The notes under the pieces are model-generated. The model ran no database searches and was not told the origin of the DNA. It saw only the letters and a list, made by a program, of their open reading frames with translations. Shown here piece after piece: positions 54,450 through 64,000 of a stretch of 64,000 bases of DNA. Origin of the DNA: Paenibacillus sp. FSL R5-0345 (GTDB lineage Bacteria; Bacillota; Bacilli; Paenibacillales; Paenibacillaceae); NCBI RefSeq assembly GCF_000758585.1, contig NZ_CP009281.1, forward strand, positions 4,030,001 through 4,094,000. The letters are read 5' to 3'. The position numbers and the translations under genes are program-made. How positions within the stretch are numbered: position 1 is the stretch's first letter; every line of letters begins with the position of its first letter.

Positions 54450-57116
54450 TTAAGAACTGATCTTGTTATGCTGATACTGCTCTAGTGATACAAGCACCTC
54501 ACGCGGCTTGCTGCCCTCGTAAGGCCCTATTACCCCACGAGCCTCCATAGAGTCAATCAAACGGGCTGCACGGGTGTAACCAACCCTCATCCGGCGCTGT
54601 AGTAGCGAGACTGAAGCTTGCTTCGCTTCAAGCACGATCGTTACGGCCTGCTCATATAATTCATCCTGTGGCTCCTGGTCTTCAGCAATTGTGTCATCAA
54701 CCTCTGGAACAATGGACTCGTCATATTCTGCTTCACCTTGACTGCTGACATATTGAACGATTGTCTCAACCTCTTGATCGCTCATAAAGGCACCCTGCAC
54801 ACGAATCGGTTTAGAAGCCCCCATCGGTAAGAACAGCATGTCTCCCCGACCTAACAGCTTCTCCGCACCTGGCATATCCAGAATGGTACGCGAGTCTACA
54901 TTGGACGATACACCAAAAGCGATACGAGATGGAATATTAGCTTTAATCAGACCTGTAATGACATCAACAGAAGGACGCTGAGTAGCGATGATTAGATGAA
55001 TACCTGCTGCACGCGCCATCTGTGCGAGTCGACAGATAGCATCCTCTACATCGTTAGCGGCAACCATCATCAAATCCGCAAGCTCGTCCACAATAACAAC
55101 AATATACGGAAGTATCGCAGCTGGATTCTCTGCCATCAGCTTATTATAACCTTCCATGTTACGCGTTCCTGATTTGGAGAAGAGTTCATACCTTTTCTCC
55201 ATTTCCACAACGATCTTCTTCAAAGCTAAACTCGCCCGCTTCGGATCAGTAACTACTGGAGCCAAAAGATGGGGAATCCCATTATAGACATTCAGCTCTA
55301 CCATCTTCGGATCTACCATCAGGAATTTGACTTCATTGGGTTTAGCTTTATATAAAATACTCGTTATAATCCCATTAATACAAACCGATTTACCCGAACC
55401 CGTTGCACCAGCTACCAATAGATGGGGCATCTTCGCTAAGTTCCCGATAATCGTCTGACCTGAAATATCACGTCCAAAAGCAATAGATAGTCTGGATTCA
55501 GCTTCCTGAAAAATCTGTGTTTCCATAACTTCACGCATAGTTACAACAGACACTTCGGAATTCGGTACCTCTATCCCAATGGCTGATTTACCTGGAATTG
55601 GCGCCTCCATACGAATATCTTTGGCTGCAAGAGCAAGTGCAATGTCATCCGTAAGATTAACAATGCGACTAACCTTGACACCAATATCCGGCTGAATCTC
55701 ATACCGTGTAACTGCTGGACCTCTAACTACTTCAAGAACCTTTGCCCGAACACCAAAGCTCTCAAGTGTAGCTTCTAGCTTACGGGCAGTCTGCATATAA
55801 TCATTCTGATCCCCCGCTTTACCACTGTTGTTAGGTTTGGCTAGAAGACGGAAAGATGGCAGCTTATAAGGCTTGGGTGGAGGCGGTGCCGGTGGAGCAG
55901 GAATGATCTCCCCTTCAGGAGTTGCAGTTAACAATCCATCCAAGTCTATGTTCACATTTTCCTCAGGCTCATCTGAAGGTGGTTGATTAACTGCATTAAC
56001 CCCAGTAACAGGAGCTTTGCCGGTAACACCACGAGCCGCAGGAGAAAATTCACTCCATTCCTCCCGATCTTCTTCATTCAGCCCTTCTGAGCGGATATGC
56101 TCAAAAAAGTCTCGGATAATTGGAGTCACAGGTTCCATATCCATATCAGCATCATCAAAATCATGATGGATATCTTCAAGTGGCGTCACACGACTATTTG
56201 CTGAAAGCCCCGAAATGATCGGACCCTGCGAAGCACTTGTTACAATCGGCCCCTGATCATCCTCAGGATCTACATCTACCTCTGGATGTGTTGATCTTGA
56301 GAACCAGCCCGATATTTTTTTCAAAAGGACAGGTTGTTTGCGATTAGGCAAATAACGATCATCCTCTTCCTCTTCGTCATCCTCTTCATAGACAGGCTGC
56401 TTCACTGCCCGTGTCTTAGCGGGTGCCGCTGCTTTGGAAGGTCTCGCTGCTACTGGGACAGCCTTCGGACGGTTTGCCGCATGAAGACGAATCCCTTCCA
56501 CAAACTTAACGGTACGCACTCGCAAAAGAGTAATAATCTCCACATAAGAGAGATTTGTAATTAACATAAAACTGATGGCAAGCATGACGATCATTAGCAG
56601 CTTAGCTCCCAGACTACCAAAGAGCCACAGGAGTGCAGCATACTCCAAACCGCCGATATATCCACCGCTAATATCCTTACCCAGCATGTAAACATTACTA
56701 TTGTTAACACCGGGCGAAAGAGATCCCGAAAGATCATTATGTATTTGTGTCATCACGTTGCCAGGATGAAGCAGTGACAACGGGCCAAGCTTCTGCTCCA
56801 TTGCAGATATCGTGCTCATAAGGCACATGGATAGCAGAAGCAGAAGCACGCCTGTATGCCTACTGTTCCAAGATGAAGGCCATCTTCGGTGGATCATAAC
56901 CATAAGACCGTAAAAAATACCGACAAGCGGCAACACAAAATAAAATCTCCCTAATAAATAACCCGCCATACTTGAAAGTGATCGCCCTACCGCCGCTTCA
57001 CCGGACAGAGCAATAACGGATATCGTTATTAGTAAAATTCCATAAATTTCATATTTTAAAACGCTGCCGAGCAGCGCTTTTTTCTTTTTCTTTTTTCGTT
57101 TAGCCACGCCAGCCAC
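54450..57116 (-). CDS. spoIIIE: DNA translocase FtsK/SpoIIIE
   Basis: This septal ATPase pumps chromosomal DNA across the division or sporulation septum. At 888 residues it has four membrane helices (about 20-190), a long acidic and proline-rich linker (about 215-420), and a RecA-like motor with Walker [10 protein letters not shown] at 570-578 and Walker [13 protein letters not shown]-terminal gamma winged helix (about 825-885, [19 protein letters not shown]) reads polar DNA sequences. The context (ylzJ and tepA upstream) matches Bacillus spoIIIE. Confidence 0.94.
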   Translation of the reverse strand: MAGVAKRKKKKKKALLGSVLKYEIYGILLITISVIALSGEAAVGRSLSSMAGYLLGRFYFVLPLVGIFYGLMVMIHRRWPSSWNSRHTGVLLLLLSMCLMSTISAMEQKLGPLSLLHPGNVMTQIHNDLSGSLSPGVNNSNVYMLGKDISGGYIGGLEYAALLWLFGSLGAKLLMIVMLAISFMLITNLSYVEIITLLRVRTVKFVEGIRLHAANRPKAVPVAARPSKAAAPAKTRAVKQPVYEEDDEEEEDDRYLPNRKQPVLLKKISGWFSRSTHPEVDVDPEDDQGPIVTSASQGPIISGLSANSRVTPLEDIHHDFDDADMDMEPVTPIIRDFFEHIRSEGLNEEDREEWSEFSPAARGVTGKAPVTGVNAVNQPPSDEPEENVNIDLDGLLTATPEGEIIPAPPAPPPPKPYKLPSFRLLAKPNNSGKAGDQNDYMQTARKLEATLESFGVRAKVLEVVRGPAVTRYEIQPDIGVKVSRIVNLTDDIALALAAKDIRMEAPIPGKSAIGIEVPNSEVSVVTMREVMETQIFQEAESRLSIAFGRDISGQTIIGNLAKMPHLLVAGATGSGKSVCINGIITSILYKAKPNEVKFLMVDPKMVELNVYNGIPHLLAPVVTDPKRASLALKKIVVEMEKRYELFSKSGTRNMEGYNKLMAENPAAILPYIVVIVDELADLMMVAANDVEDAICRLAQMARAAGIHLIIATQRPSVDVITGLIKANIPSRIAFGVSSNVDSRTILDMPGAEKLLGRGDMLFLPMGASKPIRVQGAFMSDQEVETIVQYVSSQGEAEYDESIVPEVDDTIAEDQEPQDELYEQAVTIVLEAKQASVSLLQRRMRVGYTRAARLIDSMEARGVIGPYEGSKPREVLVSLEQYQHNKISS

Positions 57117-57185
57117 CCCCGGAACAACATTATACCATATAATGGCGTGGCGTACCTATGTTCTCTTTTGTCAGAAAATGAATCT

Positions 57186-57398
57186 TTATGTTAACGTAAT
57201 TATCGCTCCAGGAGAGAACGATGGATCCAAATAACGCTCCAAAGGACAATCCAGCAATCTTACTATGCGAGCGCGTCCTTCCTCCATTGGCTCAACCTGC
57301 ATTAGCATCCCTTGAACACTAACTTCTCGCGTTGTAGCGTAATTATTAAATGCCCCTTCCCACACCTGTTCCATCGACATTATCGTATAAAGTGTCAT
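57186..57398 (-). CDS. ylzJ: YlzJ-like protein
   Basis: This 70-residue protein begins [15 protein letters not shown] and ends in a family-typical [18 protein letters not shown]. It is conserved between tepA and spoIIIE in Bacillales; function unknown. Its start overlaps the tepA stop by 4 bases, so the two are coupled. Confidence 0.88.
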   Translation of the reverse strand: MTLYTIMSMEQVWEGAFNNYATTREVSVQGMLMQVEPMEEGRARIVRLLDCPLERYLDPSFSPGAIITLT

Positions 57399-58174
57399 TG
57401 CGTAAGCCCTCCCGAAATTGCTGCAGTAGGCGCTGCAGAGAAATCTCCACCAATCATGCGGTTAAGATGTGCTAAGGCCGCTCCGATCCCGCCTACCTCA
57501 TCCATGAGCCCATATTTAACGGCATCGAGTCCCCCAACGGCGGTTCCAATGTCACGATTGAGCTCACCCGTCTTAAACATCAAGTCACGGAACTGATCCT
57601 CAGAAATCCGAGAATGAGAAGTGACGAATTTTACTACCCGCTCCTGCATTTTCTCCATATATTCGAACGTTTGTGGCACACCGATTACCAAACCATTCAT
57701 ACGAATCGGATGAATCGTCATCGTTGCACTTTCCGCAATAATCGAATACGTAGAGGATACAGCGATTGGAACGCCAATACTATGTCCTCCTCCAATGACA
57801 ACTGTTACTGTCGGTTTAGAGAGAGAAGAAATCATTTCGGCAATCGCTAGACCAGCTTCGACATCTCCACCTACAGTATTTAAAATAATAAGCAGACCTT
57901 TAATATTCTTATTTTGTTCAGCTGCCACCAGCTGCGGAATGATATGCTCATATTTTGTTGTTTTGTTCTGAGGAGGCATAACAATATGACCCTCAATTTG
58001 ACCAATAATCGTTATGCAAAAGATATCCGGTTCACCGCTAGGAACCGCTGTTTGTCCAAGCTCTTTTATTGCACCCATTGTATTGGGCGGCATATTCTCA
58101 TTTGTGCTCGGATTTCCCTCTTGTGGTATAACTTCCTCATTCTTTGCTCCATTTGATCCATCCATGTAGTTCAT
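57395..58174 (-). CDS. tepA: ClpP-family translocation-enhancing protease TepA (YmfB)
   Basis: From the ATG at 58174 (after GGGAG) the product is 259 residues. The crotonase/ClpP fold shows [18 protein letters not shown], the serine motif [13 protein letters not shown], and a histidine in [12 protein letters not shown]. TepA has been linked to protein export and to degrading proteins during sporulation in B. subtilis. An N-terminal disordered stretch (about 1-50) precedes the domain. Confidence 0.88.
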   Translation of the reverse strand: MNYMDGSNGAKNEEVIPQEGNPSTNENMPPNTMGAIKELGQTAVPSGEPDIFCITIIGQIEGHIVMPPQNKTTKYEHIIPQLVAAEQNKNIKGLLIILNTVGGDVEAGLAIAEMISSLSKPTVTVVIGGGHSIGVPIAVSSTYSIIAESATMTIHPIRMNGLVIGVPQTFEYMEKMQERVVKFVTSHSRISEDQFRDLMFKTGELNRDIGTAVGGLDAVKYGLMDEVGGIGAALAHLNRMIGGDFSAAPTAAISGGLTQ

Positions 58175-58304
58175 CTTCGCAGCTCTCCCTTTTCTTATGC
58201 AGCTCTGGTCTGCTATAGCCTTACTAACTTTCATTAGTATGACATTTCAGGGCCCCGCATTATGCAACCCTCTCCTTATGATGTGAATATAAACAATACA
58301 AAAA

Positions 58305-58349
58305 CCCCTTTTCCCGTAGAAACCGTCCAATATTTCCGGGGAAAAGGGG
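58305..58349 (-). terminator. Terminator of rnjB
   Basis: The stem CCCCTTTTCCC/GGGAAAAGGGG has a ~22-base loop and is followed by TTTTTGTATT on the minus strand. Confidence 0.8.
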
Positions 58350-58389
58350 CCAATGCCCTAGCTATATATTTATTTAAGGAGAATTCTCC

Positions 58390-60069
58390 TTACACTTCCA
58401 TGATAATTGGCAAAATCATCGGTCTACGACGCGTTTGCTCATACAAGAAACGACCGAGCGAATCTTTTACGCTTGTTTTAAGCGAAGCCCACTCATTTAC
58501 TTTCTCACTCATCAGGCGTTGCAATGTACTGGAAACAATTCGGTTCGCTTCGTCGAGCAGTCCTTCGGACTCACGAACATAAACGAAACCACGGGAAATG
58601 ATGTCAGGTCCGGAGACAATCGCACCATTTTGTTTGCTAAGTGTAACCACGACAACCAAAATACCATCCTGAGACAGCAGTTTACGGTCACGCAATACAA
58701 TATTACCTACATCACCTACACCCAGACCGTCAATCAATACGTTACCAGCCGTTACTTTACCAGCTTTACGAGCGGCACCGCCTTGAATTTCCACAATCTC
58801 ACCGATTTCAGTAATGAAAATGTTCTGAGAATCTACGCCAACAGATTCTGCCAAAAGGGCATGTTTGCGCTGCATACGATATTCACCGTGAATTGGAATG
58901 AAATATTTCGGTTTCATCAGGTTGAGCATAAGTTTAAGCTCTTCCTGGCTACCGTGACCGGATACGTGAACGCCGGAATTGGAACCGCTATAAATAACGT
59001 TAGCGCCAAGACGGAACAATTCATCAATGGTACGGCCTACATATTTCTCGTTACCTGGTACCGGTGTTGCCGCAATGATAACAGTATCACCAGGCAAGAT
59101 ATCTACTTTACGATGACTGGAACGTGCCATACGGGTCAATGCGGACATTGGCTCGCCTTGGCTGCCTGTGCAAAGAACAACGACACGGTTCGCTGCCATT
59201 CTGTTCATTTCTTCAGGCTCAATCAGCATACCATCTGGTACGTTCAAATATCCAAGCTCAGAAGCGATGGATACAACGTTTACCATACTACGGCCAATTA
59301 CTGTAATCTTACGGCCTGTGGATTCTGCTGCATTAACCACTTGTTGAATACGGTGCACGTTGGAAGCAAAAGTTGCTACAACGACACGTTGTTCAGCCTT
59401 GCGGAAAATGTCTTCCAGAACGATACCGACATTCTTCTCAGATGGGGTAAAGCCTGGTTTCTCAGCATTCGTACTATCCGACAAAAGCGCAAGTACACCC
59501 TTTTGACCAATTTCAGCCATACGATGCAGATTTGCAAATTGACCGTTGACTGGAGTGTGGTCAAATTTGAAATCTCCCGTATGAACTACGTTACCTTCCG
59601 GTGTTTCTATGCACACACCGACGGAATCCGGAATACTGTGGTTTGTTCTGAAGAACGTAACTTTGAGCGAGCTTCCAAGTTGAATTTCTGAATCTTCATT
59701 GATCAAAATTCGTTTGGTGTCACCCAGCAAGTTTGCTTCCTTCAATTTGTTCTCTACAAGGCCTAATGTAAGTCTTGTTCCATAAACCGGAACATTCAAG
59801 TTCTTCAGGACATATGGGAGACCACCGATGTGATCCTCGTGTCCGTGGGTAAGCACAATCCCTCTTACCTTGTCACGGTTCTCTGTCAAATAAGAGATAT
59901 CAGGAATTACAATATCAATACCGAGCATATCTTCTTCCGGGAACTTCAGTCCCGAATCCACGACTACTATGTCAGCTCCATATTGAATGACATACATGTT
60001 TTTCCCGATTTCTCCGACTCCGCCCAATGCGAAAATCATCAATTTATCGTTGTTGTTTTTTTTGGACAA
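58390..60069 (-). CDS. rnjB: Ribonuclease J
   Basis: RNase J is a metallo-beta-lactamase-fold exo/endoribonuclease acting in mRNA decay and rRNA maturation. The 559 residues include THGHEDHIGG (about 74-83), HTGDFKFD, the beta-CASP region (VVVATFASNVHRIQQV) and HVSGHGSQEELKLML. The genomic place between dapA and tepA is that of B. subtilis rnjB (ymfA); the rnjA paralogue would lie elsewhere. An AGGAGGG site precedes the ATG. Confidence 0.93.
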   Translation of the reverse strand: MSKKNNNDKLMIFALGGVGEIGKNMYVIQYGADIVVVDSGLKFPEEDMLGIDIVIPDISYLTENRDKVRGIVLTHGHEDHIGGLPYVLKNLNVPVYGTRLTLGLVENKLKEANLLGDTKRILINEDSEIQLGSSLKVTFFRTNHSIPDSVGVCIETPEGNVVHTGDFKFDHTPVNGQFANLHRMAEIGQKGVLALLSDSTNAEKPGFTPSEKNVGIVLEDIFRKAEQRVVVATFASNVHRIQQVVNAAESTGRKITVIGRSMVNVVSIASELGYLNVPDGMLIEPEEMNRMAANRVVVLCTGSQGEPMSALTRMARSSHRKVDILPGDTVIIAATPVPGNEKYVGRTIDELFRLGANVIYSGSNSGVHVSGHGSQEELKLMLNLMKPKYFIPIHGEYRMQRKHALLAESVGVDSQNIFITEIGEIVEIQGGAARKAGKVTAGNVLIDGLGVGDVGNIVLRDRKLLSQDGILVVVVTLSKQNGAIVSGPDIISRGFVYVRESEGLLDEANRIVSSTLQRLMSEKVNEWASLKTSVKDSLGRFLYEQTRRRPMILPIIMEV

Positions 60070-60099
60070 ATGAATCTAACCCTCCTATGATGTTGGACG

Positions 60100-60279
60100 T
60101 CATACTTTTATTGGTAAATATTGAACTTCGATTATTTCAGCGGCGCTGAACACATTCTTCAAACAGCTGATAGCTTCCTTAATTAACAAGGATATTCCTG
60201 ATATCTGTAAAATGCGCAATGCGAAAGCTCCCGATTCCGGGCAGTAAAGTTCATATTGAAGCGGACAAATGCCGTCAAA
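60100..60279 (-). CDS. Possible small gene between dapA and rnjB
   Basis: From a GTG near 60279, preceded by GAGGGG, the minus strand reads a 59-residue product starting NFDGICPLQYELYCPESGA and containing FALRILQISGISLLI and AAEIIEVQYLPIKV. An in-frame ATG upstream at 60315 is possible. The stop lies 30 bases before rnjB on the same strand. It has a balanced amino-acid make-up but no family I recognise. It may be a genuine small protein or a chance frame. Confidence 0.4.
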   Translation of the reverse strand, partial: FDGICPLQYELYCPESGAFALRILQISGISLLIKEAISCLKNVFSAAEIIEVQYLPIKV

Positions 60280-60524
60280 ATTCACCGTCGCGCCCCTCGC
60301 GCGAAGACATGTCAATCATTTACACAGACTCATCTTGGGACCTATCCTGTCTCACAATGTATACCATTGACGGAAGATTACCGCATATTTAATTTTAACC
60401 GCACCCAGTCACTTAAGATCATTATACATGATTTTTTTGGCAAAAGACAAGTCACCCTGTCGCGTATCCAAATTCTTTCCTTAAATGTGACCCAATATTT
60501 CAGCAAAATATTATAAAAATAAAA

Positions 60525-60550
60525 ACCGGCTCTCCAAAGGAGAAGCCGGT
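60525..60550 (-). terminator. Terminator of dapA
   Basis: The stem ACCGGC/GCCGGT with inner TCTCC/GGAGA is followed by TTTTTATTTTT on the minus strand. Confidence 0.9.
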
Positions 60551-60580
60551 GTAAATACTAAAAATATCACTGATCCGCAC

Positions 60581-61456
60581 TTATTGAAATAATGCCTCAA
60601 TAAAAGCTGCTTCAGCTTCTGTAGGTGAAATAAGCGGCAATCTGACGCCTCCAACAGGCAGCCCCTTCAGACCTAAAGCATATTTAACCGCAGAAGGATT
60701 CGGTAGAGGTTGAGGACATTCGAACAATCCTTTGAAAATTGGGAACAATTGCCGATGAATCTCTCCTGCTCGTTGAACGTTTCCTGAAGTGTATGCGTAG
60801 ATCATTTCTGACATCTGTGCACCTACGACGTGACTAGCTACACTGATAATCCCGTATCCTCCAACGGCTAGACTAGCTAATCCTGCTGAATCATCACCAG
60901 TATATACGCGAAAGTCATCGGAACACGAAGAAGCAATAAGTGTAATTTGATCGACAGATGCACATTCTTTTGTCGCAACAATATTCTGAATTTCAGCAAG
61001 TCGTAGGGTTGTGTCTACACTCATACTTACACCCGTGCGACCTGGAACGTTATACAATATGACTGGCAATGAAGTCTCCGAAGCAATTGCGGAAAAATGC
61101 TGATAAAGCCCTTCCTGATTAGGCTTATTATAATACGGGACGACCAATAGCACGCCATCCACACCAATTTTCTCAGCTTCCTTCGTGAGGTGAATCGAAT
61201 GTTTCGTATTATTGCTACCTGTCCCAGCGATGATTTTGCAGCGACCATTCGCCTTCTCAAGTACAAAAGAAAACAGCTGCAATTTCTCCTCATCACTTAA
61301 CGTTGGAGATTCTCCGGTCGTGCCGCAGACAACCAACGCCTCTGTTTTCTGTTCCTCAATTAAATAATCGACAAGCTCTGAAGTTACATCCCAGTTGATT
61401 TCTCCATCCCCGTCAAAGGGGGTTACCATGGCTGTTATTAATCTTCCGAAATCCAC
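60581..61456 (-). CDS. dapA: 4-hydroxy-tetrahydrodipicolinate synthase
   Basis: DapA condenses pyruvate and aspartate semialdehyde, the first step toward lysine, diaminopimelate and spore dipicolinate. The GTG at 61456 follows AAGGAGG and gives 291 residues. Catalytic residues are visible: the threonines in GTTGESPT, Y in VVPYYNKP, Y and R in YNVPGRTG, and the lysine in VATKECAS. It is 16 bases after dapG, so the two are one operon. Confidence 0.95.
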   Translation of the reverse strand: MDFGRLITAMVTPFDGDGEINWDVTSELVDYLIEEQKTEALVVCGTTGESPTLSDEEKLQLFSFVLEKANGRCKIIAGTGSNNTKHSIHLTKEAEKIGVDGVLLVVPYYNKPNQEGLYQHFSAIASETSLPVILYNVPGRTGVSMSVDTTLRLAEIQNIVATKECASVDQITLIASSCSDDFRVYTGDDSAGLASLAVGGYGIISVASHVVGAQMSEMIYAYTSGNVQRAGEIHRQLFPIFKGLFECPQPLPNPSAVKYALGLKGLPVGGVRLPLISPTEAEAAFIEALFQ

Positions 61457-61472
61457 TTTGAATTCCTCCTTG

Positions 61473-62696
61473 TCAGCGGTGCAATTCAAACATAGCATGC
61501 AGCGAACGCAGGGACTGCACCATGTCCTCTTTCTTCACCAGCACCCAAATCGTTGTATTCGAATCTGCGGATTGGAGAATCTGAATATTTTGTGAGCTAA
61601 GTGCCTCAACAATGCGAGCCATAATACCAGGCACACCGTTAATTCCGCCCCCGATAACGGAGACTTTTGCGCAACCTGATAAGCTCTTAGGGCGCAAACC
61701 CAATTGCTGGAGTACCGAGATGGCCTTTTCTGATTTGTCATCGAACACAGTATAAAGTGCTTCCGTAGGTGTTACATTAATAAAATCAACACTTATTCCG
61801 TTGTCCGCCATACTTTTAAAAATTTGCAATTGAACGCCCGTACCATTTCCGTCTGGACACTCCACTGAAATTTGGGTAACGTTGCTAACGTAAGCAATCC
61901 CTGTCACGAAGCGATCTACAATGCCACCAGACTGGATGTCGTTAAACCCTTCTGGATTCGTAACCAGTGTACCTTCAGCCTCTGAAAAGGTTGAACGAAC
62001 TCGCACTGGAATTTGTGCCTGCATAGCAATCTCAACCGCACGTGGATGGATTACTTTTGCTCCTTGATGAGCCATGTTACAAATTTCTGTATAACTAACA
62101 TACGTTAGCGGTTTTGCATCTTCAACGATCCGCGGATCTGCTGTAAGAATTCCGTTCACATCTGTATAGATATCAACCATATCTGCATGAAGAGCAGCGC
62201 CCAAAGCAGTAGCAGAGGTATCACTTCCTCCACGGCCCAAAGTCGTCAAGTCACCAGCTTCAGTCTGTCCTTGGAACCCCGTTACTATAACCACTTTGTC
62301 TTCACGCAGTTCGCGGAGAATTCGTTCAGGACGCACATCTAGGATTCTTGCATTGCCATAGTTACTATCTGTCATAAACCCAGCCTGAGCTCCCGTTAAT
62401 ACGGTAGAAGCAATCCCTTCATTCTCCAGCAGTCCACAAAGTGTAGTCGCAGAGATAATCTCACCACAGCACATCAAGAGATCCTTCTCACGCTCAGGTA
62501 ATGCATCTCCATTCTGCACAGCCCAATCCAATAGAGTGTCTGTTGCATAAGGTTCTCCCCGTCGGCCCATAGCCGAAACTACGATGACCAAACTATAGCC
62601 GCTTGCGAGCTCCCGTTTGACGTTACGAATTACGTGCTCTCTAGCTTGTGGTGTTGAAAGTGATGTTCCTCCGAATTTTTGTACCAGAATACCCAT
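61473..62696 (-). CDS. dapG: Aspartate kinase (dapG type)
   Basis: Aspartokinase I phosphorylates aspartate, entering the diaminopimelate/lysine/threonine pathway. The ATG at 62696 follows GGAGGA and gives 407 residues. The kinase domain opens ILVQKFGGTSLSTP and contains TLGRGGSDTSATALG. Two ACT domains follow (about 265-400). In B. subtilis the dapG enzyme is inhibited by diaminopimelate rather than lysine. It is the partner of dapA in this operon. Confidence 0.94.
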   Translation of the reverse strand: MGILVQKFGGTSLSTPQAREHVIRNVKRELASGYSLVIVVSAMGRRGEPYATDTLLDWAVQNGDALPEREKDLLMCCGEIISATTLCGLLENEGIASTVLTGAQAGFMTDSNYGNARILDVRPERILRELREDKVVIVTGFQGQTEAGDLTTLGRGGSDTSATALGAALHADMVDIYTDVNGILTADPRIVEDAKPLTYVSYTEICNMAHQGAKVIHPRAVEIAMQAQIPVRVRSTFSEAEGTLVTNPEGFNDIQSGGIVDRFVTGIAYVSNVTQISVECPDGNGTGVQLQIFKSMADNGISVDFINVTPTEALYTVFDDKSEKAISVLQQLGLRPKSLSGCAKVSVIGGGINGVPGIMARIVEALSSQNIQILQSADSNTTIWVLVKKEDMVQSLRSLHAMFELHR

Positions 62697-62835
62697 GTAT
62701 AATTCCTCCATTATTGTTAAAGCAAACACACTAATCATTCGTAAACAGAACTAATATCGTTTCTAAACGAGAAATTCCATTACAGTACGTAAGCTTATTT
62801 CTTAAGTAAAGTTCTAATATTTTGAAAAATGGTTG

Positions 62836-62860
62836 TACCGCCCTCGAAATGAGGACGGTA
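62836..62860 (-). terminator. Probable terminator between the dpa and dap genes
   Basis: A 10-bp stem TACCGTCCTC/GAGGGCGGTA (minus strand, one wobble) is followed by CAACCATTTTTC. Confidence 0.55.
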
Positions 62861-62950
62861 GCAGTAGTGCTTATATTGTTTTGGTAGCAATGATCTCAGC
62901 AATGGGTATGGCAGATCTTGGCTTTGAGCGTTAACGGCCGTGTCTCTTGA

Positions 62951-62998
62951 TTAAGAGGTAACTCTGACCACGGCGGCATGTAACTTCTCATTGCTCAT
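62951..62998 (-). pseudogene. asd: Residual start of asd (aspartate-semialdehyde dehydrogenase)
   Basis: The minus strand from ATG 62998, with GGGGAG upstream, reads MSNEKLHAAVVRVTS and stops. Genuine Asd proteins begin MSxKLxVAVVGATGAVG, so the first ~12 codons look like asd with changes in the glycine-rich loop. No further Asd sequence follows before dapG, at the exact place where asd sits in the Bacillus dpaA-dpaB-asd-dapG-dapA order. An intact asd must lie elsewhere if the strain makes lysine. Confidence 0.45.
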
Positions 62999-63053
62999 TT
63001 GGTACATCTCCCCTTTTATTGACCGCAACTAATTCTACCGATTCCGCCCTAAT

Positions 63054-63650
63054 CTAGACAGAGTGAAACTTTTCAACAATCATCGGCTGTAGTTGTTTCC
63101 CTTGCAAAGCGGCATAGCAAGCTTCTGGGATAAGATCCATACGCGCTACTAACGAGTTAGGTTTGCCCTCAGGGTTATCCTGTCCGAATGGCACAAAATA
63201 AATATGTTTGGCCACTAGAAGCTTAGCAATATTTGCTGCATTAAGACCTAAGCCATCATTGGTAGATATCGCCAGAACAAGTGGACGTCCATTGCGCATC
63301 TGCGATTTTGCAGCCATGAGCACTGGACTATCGGTCATAGCATTTGCTAATTTACTCGTTGTATTTCCAGTGCAAGGTGCTATTGTAAGCACATCCAGCA
63401 GCTTGGAAGGACCCAGCGGTTCCGCTTCAACAATTGTAGAAATGATATCATTACCTGTTATATCTTTCAACTGTTTTAGCCAATTTTGCGATGTTCCAAA
63501 GCGGGTGTCGGTCCCTAGTACGGATGCTGAAACTATGGGCACTACATTTGCTCCCCCGTCCACGAAGCGTTGAATTTGCGGCATTACCTCAGCAAACGTG
63601 CAGTGAGATCCGGTAATCGCATACCCTACTGTTTTTCCGTGCCAATCCAT
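63054..63650 (-). CDS. dpaB: Dipicolinate synthase subunit B
   Basis: DpaB (SpoVFB) is the flavoprotein-like subunit of the enzyme that makes spore dipicolinic acid. The 198 residues begin MDWHGKTVGYAITGSHCTF and contain APCTGNTTSKLANAM, the cofactor-binding stretch of the flavin decarboxylase-like fold. AAGGGGGA precedes the ATG. It follows dpaA with 1 base between coding ends, so both are translated from one mRNA, expected in the mother cell under sigma-K. Confidence 0.93.
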   Translation of the reverse strand: MDWHGKTVGYAITGSHCTFAEVMPQIQRFVDGGANVVPIVSASVLGTDTRFGTSQNWLKQLKDITGNDIISTIVEAEPLGPSKLLDVLTIAPCTGNTTSKLANAMTDSPVLMAAKSQMRNGRPLVLAISTNDGLGLNAANIAKLLVAKHIYFVPFGQDNPEGKPNSLVARMDLIPEACYAALQGKQLQPMIVEKFHSV

Positions 63651-63651
63651 T

Positions 63652-64000
63652 TTATTCGTCCCCCTTGATTAAAGCCTCGTCCGATATCGACTGAACCAGC
63701 GCATTTGCCATAATAATCCCAGCGCTTTTAGGAGCTACAATGCCAGGGAGTCCAGGTGCCAGCATCGCTTTAATTCCTCTTTTCTCAGCATAACGAAAGT
63801 CACATCCACCTGGAGCGGAAGCCAGGTCGACAATTAAGCAATGCGGTGAGATTCGTGAGAGTACTTGTGCGGTGATGATCATACTTGGAATTGTATTAAA
63901 TATCAGATCAACATCCGGCACATGAAGCAACAGTTCACTGGTCATAAAAGGCTTCCAGCCCATTTCCTCTGCTCGTGCATAATGTTCCTGTTTTCTAACT
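63652..64000 (-). CDS. dpaA: Dipicolinate synthase subunit A (partial, start beyond window)
   Basis: This is the C-terminal part of SpoVFA/DpaA, the NAD(P)-binding subunit. The frame stays open through position 64000, reading VRKQEHYARAEEMGWKPF and then LLLHVPDVDLIFNTIPSMI. It ends DLASAPGGCDFRYAEKRGI, LAPGLPGIVAPKSAG. The start lies outside the window. Confidence 0.92.
   Translation of the reverse strand, partial: VRKQEHYARAEEMGWKPFMTSELLLHVPDVDLIFNTIPSMIITAQVLSRISPHCLIVDLASAPGGCDFRYAEKRGIKAMLAPGLPGIVAPKSAGIIMANALVQSISDEALIKGDE

Noticed and set aside
58435-59691. A 418-aa open frame on the plus strand opposite rnjB
   Set aside because: It lies entirely antisense to the well-supported RNase J gene, has a cysteine- and histidine-rich composition typical of shadow frames, and lacks a ribosome site.
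62820-63050. A lysine riboswitch before dapG
   Set aside because: Aspartokinase genes often have one, but I find no L-box-type conserved core in this stretch, only the asd-like start and a simple hairpin.

Overview
The window reads as a stretch of chromosome from a low-to-moderate G+C, endospore-forming Firmicute, most likely Paenibacillus or a close relative. Four things point there. The sporulation genes are spoVS, a sleB-type cortex hydrolase, spoIIIE/ftsK, dpaA and dpaB. Gene regulation is of Firmicute type: a T-box before a methionyl-tRNA synthetase, a CIRCE element before htpG, and a Bacillus-type LexA box before recA. There are many sugar-degrading enzymes, including an SLH-anchored GH18 protein. 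The right half has the gene order of the Bacillus spoVF-dap-spoIIIE-ymf-recA-rny-spoVS locus.

Left part, 1 to about 38 kb (accessory and metabolic): a RacA-like MerR protein; aspA; a divergent unit of an unassigned 558-aa protein against kduI, a DeoR regulator and kduD (uronate catabolism); two coupled hypothetical genes; a NUDIX and GNAT pair; a GH42 beta-galactosidase divergent from an AraC regulator; two tandem duplicated GT2 glycosyltransferases followed by a methyltransferase; a GH18 protein with SLH domains; an ABC-2 exporter; a GH3 glycosidase with CBM6; a heterodimeric ABC exporter facing a LysR regulator; a T-box controlled metG; a DUF4362-type lipoprotein; htpG; a VOC protein; a LysR regulator facing a second dapA-like gene; a DEAD-box helicase; a PduL-type phosphotransacylase; and an M19 dipeptidase.

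Right part, about 38.5 to 64 kb (conserved core, almost all on the minus strand). In transcription order it runs dpaA, dpaB, a residual asd start, dapG, dapA, a small ORF, rnjB, tepA, ylzJ, spoIIIE/ftsK, sleB, ymfF, ymfH, ymfI, ymfJ, ymfK, rodZ/ymfM, a 53-aa membrane protein, yajQ/yitK, pgsA, cinA, recA, recX, rny, ymdB, spoVS. It joins spore dipicolinate and lysine supply, RNA decay (RNase J, RNase Y), DNA translocation and repair, and phospholipid synthesis.

Several things are easily missed. Three decayed genes lie in apparently empty stretches: spo0M, a DinB-family fragment, and the first codons of asd. Two genes appear to use non-standard starts: ymdB with ATT, and the AraC regulator with probably CTG. 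Four copies of a short palindrome, AGGGA-N5-TCCCT, occupy the stretch between sleB and spoIIIE. No IS element, prophage, CRISPR array, rRNA or tRNA gene was recognised. I found no clearly new multi-gene system. The best candidates for new biology are the 558-aa protein facing the kdu genes, the duplicated glycosyltransferases in which one copy has lost a catalytic-motif acid, and the palindrome array.
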